Source: Tolypothrix brevis GSE-NOS-MK-07-07A (GTDB lineage: Bacteria; Cyanobacteriota; Cyanobacteriia; Cyanobacteriales; Nostocaceae). Taken from it: a stretch of 64,000 nucleotides of DNA. The translations under genes and the position numbers were made by a program. The stretch lies in the NCBI GenBank assembly GCA_019358985.1, contig JAHHIJ010000007.1, positions 124,001 through 188,000 on the forward strand. Direction: 5' to 3'. Each line of letters starts with the position of its first letter. Position 1 is the first letter of the stretch. The notes beneath the pieces were generated by a model, which ran no database searches, was not told the origin of the DNA, and saw only the letters and a program-made list of their open reading frames with translations. Shown piece after piece: positions 62,458-64,000 of the stretch.

Positions 62458-63417
62458 TTAGCCAGATAAACGAACTAAAGCCAGAGAGTAGGCTCCTAAA
62501 TTAAAAGCTTTTCCCAACAACAATTGTTGAGTGATGCTGGTATTTTGCACTCCATCTGCATTTAGGTAAAAAATAGGCAAAATATTCGGGATTTTGATGC
62601 CTGACATACCTGTTAAAGTAAGTTCGGCAGGTTTAGCTGATTTGTTGATTAACAATAAAGAACGTCGTCCGTCAGCATTTCTGACTGCCATTGCTTCTAT
62701 ACTAGAGCGATCGCTCTTTGTCTGCATCACTGTACCTGTTAAATACTTTACTCCCCAGGCAAATACAGTAGCGGCGGGTCGCAAACGATTTTCTGAGTCA
62801 ATCATGCCATAAATTCCGTCCTTCAAATGCCAGGAGGTTGCCATATCTACACCTGCTTCTGCTAGGTGTTTGAGTACCGAAGCAAACCAAACTGCTCCAA
62901 TGTGAGTATTTTGACGTTTCTCACCCGATTCCCAAGAGTAGTTAATATTGTATTCGCCTAGTAATAAGGGTATATGACGCTGGGGAATATACTTTTTGGT
63001 AATTGCCCGAAATTCTCGCACTTGTTGACCATAATTAGGCGTGTAAGCCATGATTTTATCAGTAGACTCCTTCGCATCACCGCTAGCATAACGATGCCAA
63101 GAGATAAAGTCTACATTAGAAGCGCAACTTTCCAAAAATGATGCGAGTCGGCTTGATTTATCCCAAGTGAGGACAGGACCACCAATTTTAATTTTGGGGT
63201 CTTTGGCTTTCATTGCTTGAGCAACTTTGTTGTATATAAGCCATAGTTCGTCAAGCTTTCCTGCTTTATGATAGCGCACATCCTGTTCATTAAATGGTTC
63301 CCAATATAGTATCTGACGAGATAGACGTTGATTGAGAATTACCACTAACTCTGCACAAAAAGCTGCATAGTTGTCATATTCTTTAGGGTGTAGCAGACCA
63401 TCTGGAGTTTGTTGCAT
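62458..63417 (-). CDS. Glycoside hydrolase-like protein (GH39-type barrel), 5'-truncated
   Basis: A 319-aa part of a TIM-barrel glycosidase. The acid/base Glu is in ILYWEPFNEQD (about 39-49), the nucleophile Glu likely in IPLLLGEYNIN (about 147-157), and HLKDGIYGMID with a beta-rich C-terminal domain follows. The frame stays open 42 codons upstream of the ATG (to 63543) and reads sequence that belongs to the fold (WDIAKIKAGFDASYPQKPT, IIQNIPGWTKWM), but no start codon other than CTG exists there. So the N-terminal ~100 or more residues are missing, and the break abuts the 3' end of tgt. It probably results from a deletion; the product may be inactive. Confidence 0.75.
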   Translation of the reverse strand: MQQTPDGLLHPKEYDNYAAFCAELVVILNQRLSRQILYWEPFNEQDVRYHKAGKLDELWLIYNKVAQAMKAKDPKIKIGGPVLTWDKSSRLASFLESCASNVDFISWHRYASGDAKESTDKIMAYTPNYGQQVREFRAITKKYIPQRHIPLLLGEYNINYSWESGEKRQNTHIGAVWFASVLKHLAEAGVDMATSWHLKDGIYGMIDSENRLRPAATVFAWGVKYLTGTVMQTKSDRSSIEAMAVRNADGRRSLLLINKSAKPAELTLTGMSGIKIPNILPIFYLNADGVQNTSITQQLLLGKAFNLGAYSLALVRLSG

Positions 63418-63511
63418 CCACTTAGTCCAACCGGGGATATTTTGAATAATGGTGGGTTTTTGGGGATAAGATGCATCGAAACCTGCTTTAATTTTGGCTA
63501 TATCCCAGGTT

Positions 63512-64000
<489 letters not shown>

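Overview
The window reads as chromosome of a filamentous, probably heterocyst-forming cyanobacterium (Nostocales). The reasons are abundant HIP1 octamers (GCGATCGC), a photosystem I gene (psaM), a Psb32-like photosystem II protein, CAAD domains, DUF1822 and DUF4346 proteins, a PEP-CTERM protein, heptanucleotide tandem repeats, and many palindromic repeats between genes. All names rest on motif recognition by eye; no search was run.

Region by region. 1-6.1 kb: an unrecognised protein, a ROK sugar kinase, a two-gene pair with a shortened second member, and a 1034-aa repeat-rich membrane protein. 6.4-10.0 kb: a stress/envelope group (triple GspM-like protein, BON lipoprotein, stand-alone CAAD protein, acidic disordered protein). 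10-12.3 kb: a TPR protein and a solitary TnpB element. 12.4-24.3 kb: DUF4346, Psb32, a two-partner-secretion exoprotein, a PEP-CTERM metalloprotease, a HAD phosphatase, a NagB-like deaminase, and a ValRS carrying an internal CAAD domain. 24.4-30.8 kb: a Uma2 nuclease, then a tight four-gene operon GNAT-PIN-PUA-like / ASCH / McrB / McrC, a likely type IV restriction-type defence system. 30.9-37.8 kb: FGGY kinase, psaM, an Slr1601-like protein, TauD-like dioxygenase plus NUDIX, pgk, a universal stress protein, and a PIN toxin-antitoxin pair. 38.0-40.3 kb: a decayed sensor gene cut by a decayed ISAs1-like element with recognisable 19-bp ends.

40.3-56.3 kb is the most striking part. Two paralogous giant proteins (1754 and 1765 aa) share the order caspase domain, caspase-like domain without the catalytic pair, nSTAND ATPase, membrane segment, and 14 WD40 repeats. 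Between them lie a PIN/Phd pair, a hicAB pair and a small proline-rich protein with a duplicated motif. Divergent from the second giant are a sigma-70-like gene and a DUF1822 gene. This looks like a signalling or regulated-cell-death/defence island.

56.3-64 kb: a DUF4870 membrane protein, a Gfo/Idh/MocA oxidoreductase, a 95-bp tandem array of palindromic elements, an FkbM methyltransferase, a secreted Cys-containing protein, FtsH, a 5'-truncated glycoside hydrolase, and the 3' part of tgt running off the window.

Across the window, more than twenty palindromes share a constant outer stem (GTAGAGACG / CGTCTCTAC). Their inner stem comes in several self-complementary versions, and several copies sit inside longer elements bounded by different terminal inverted repeats. 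No CRISPR array, tRNA or rRNA gene was seen.
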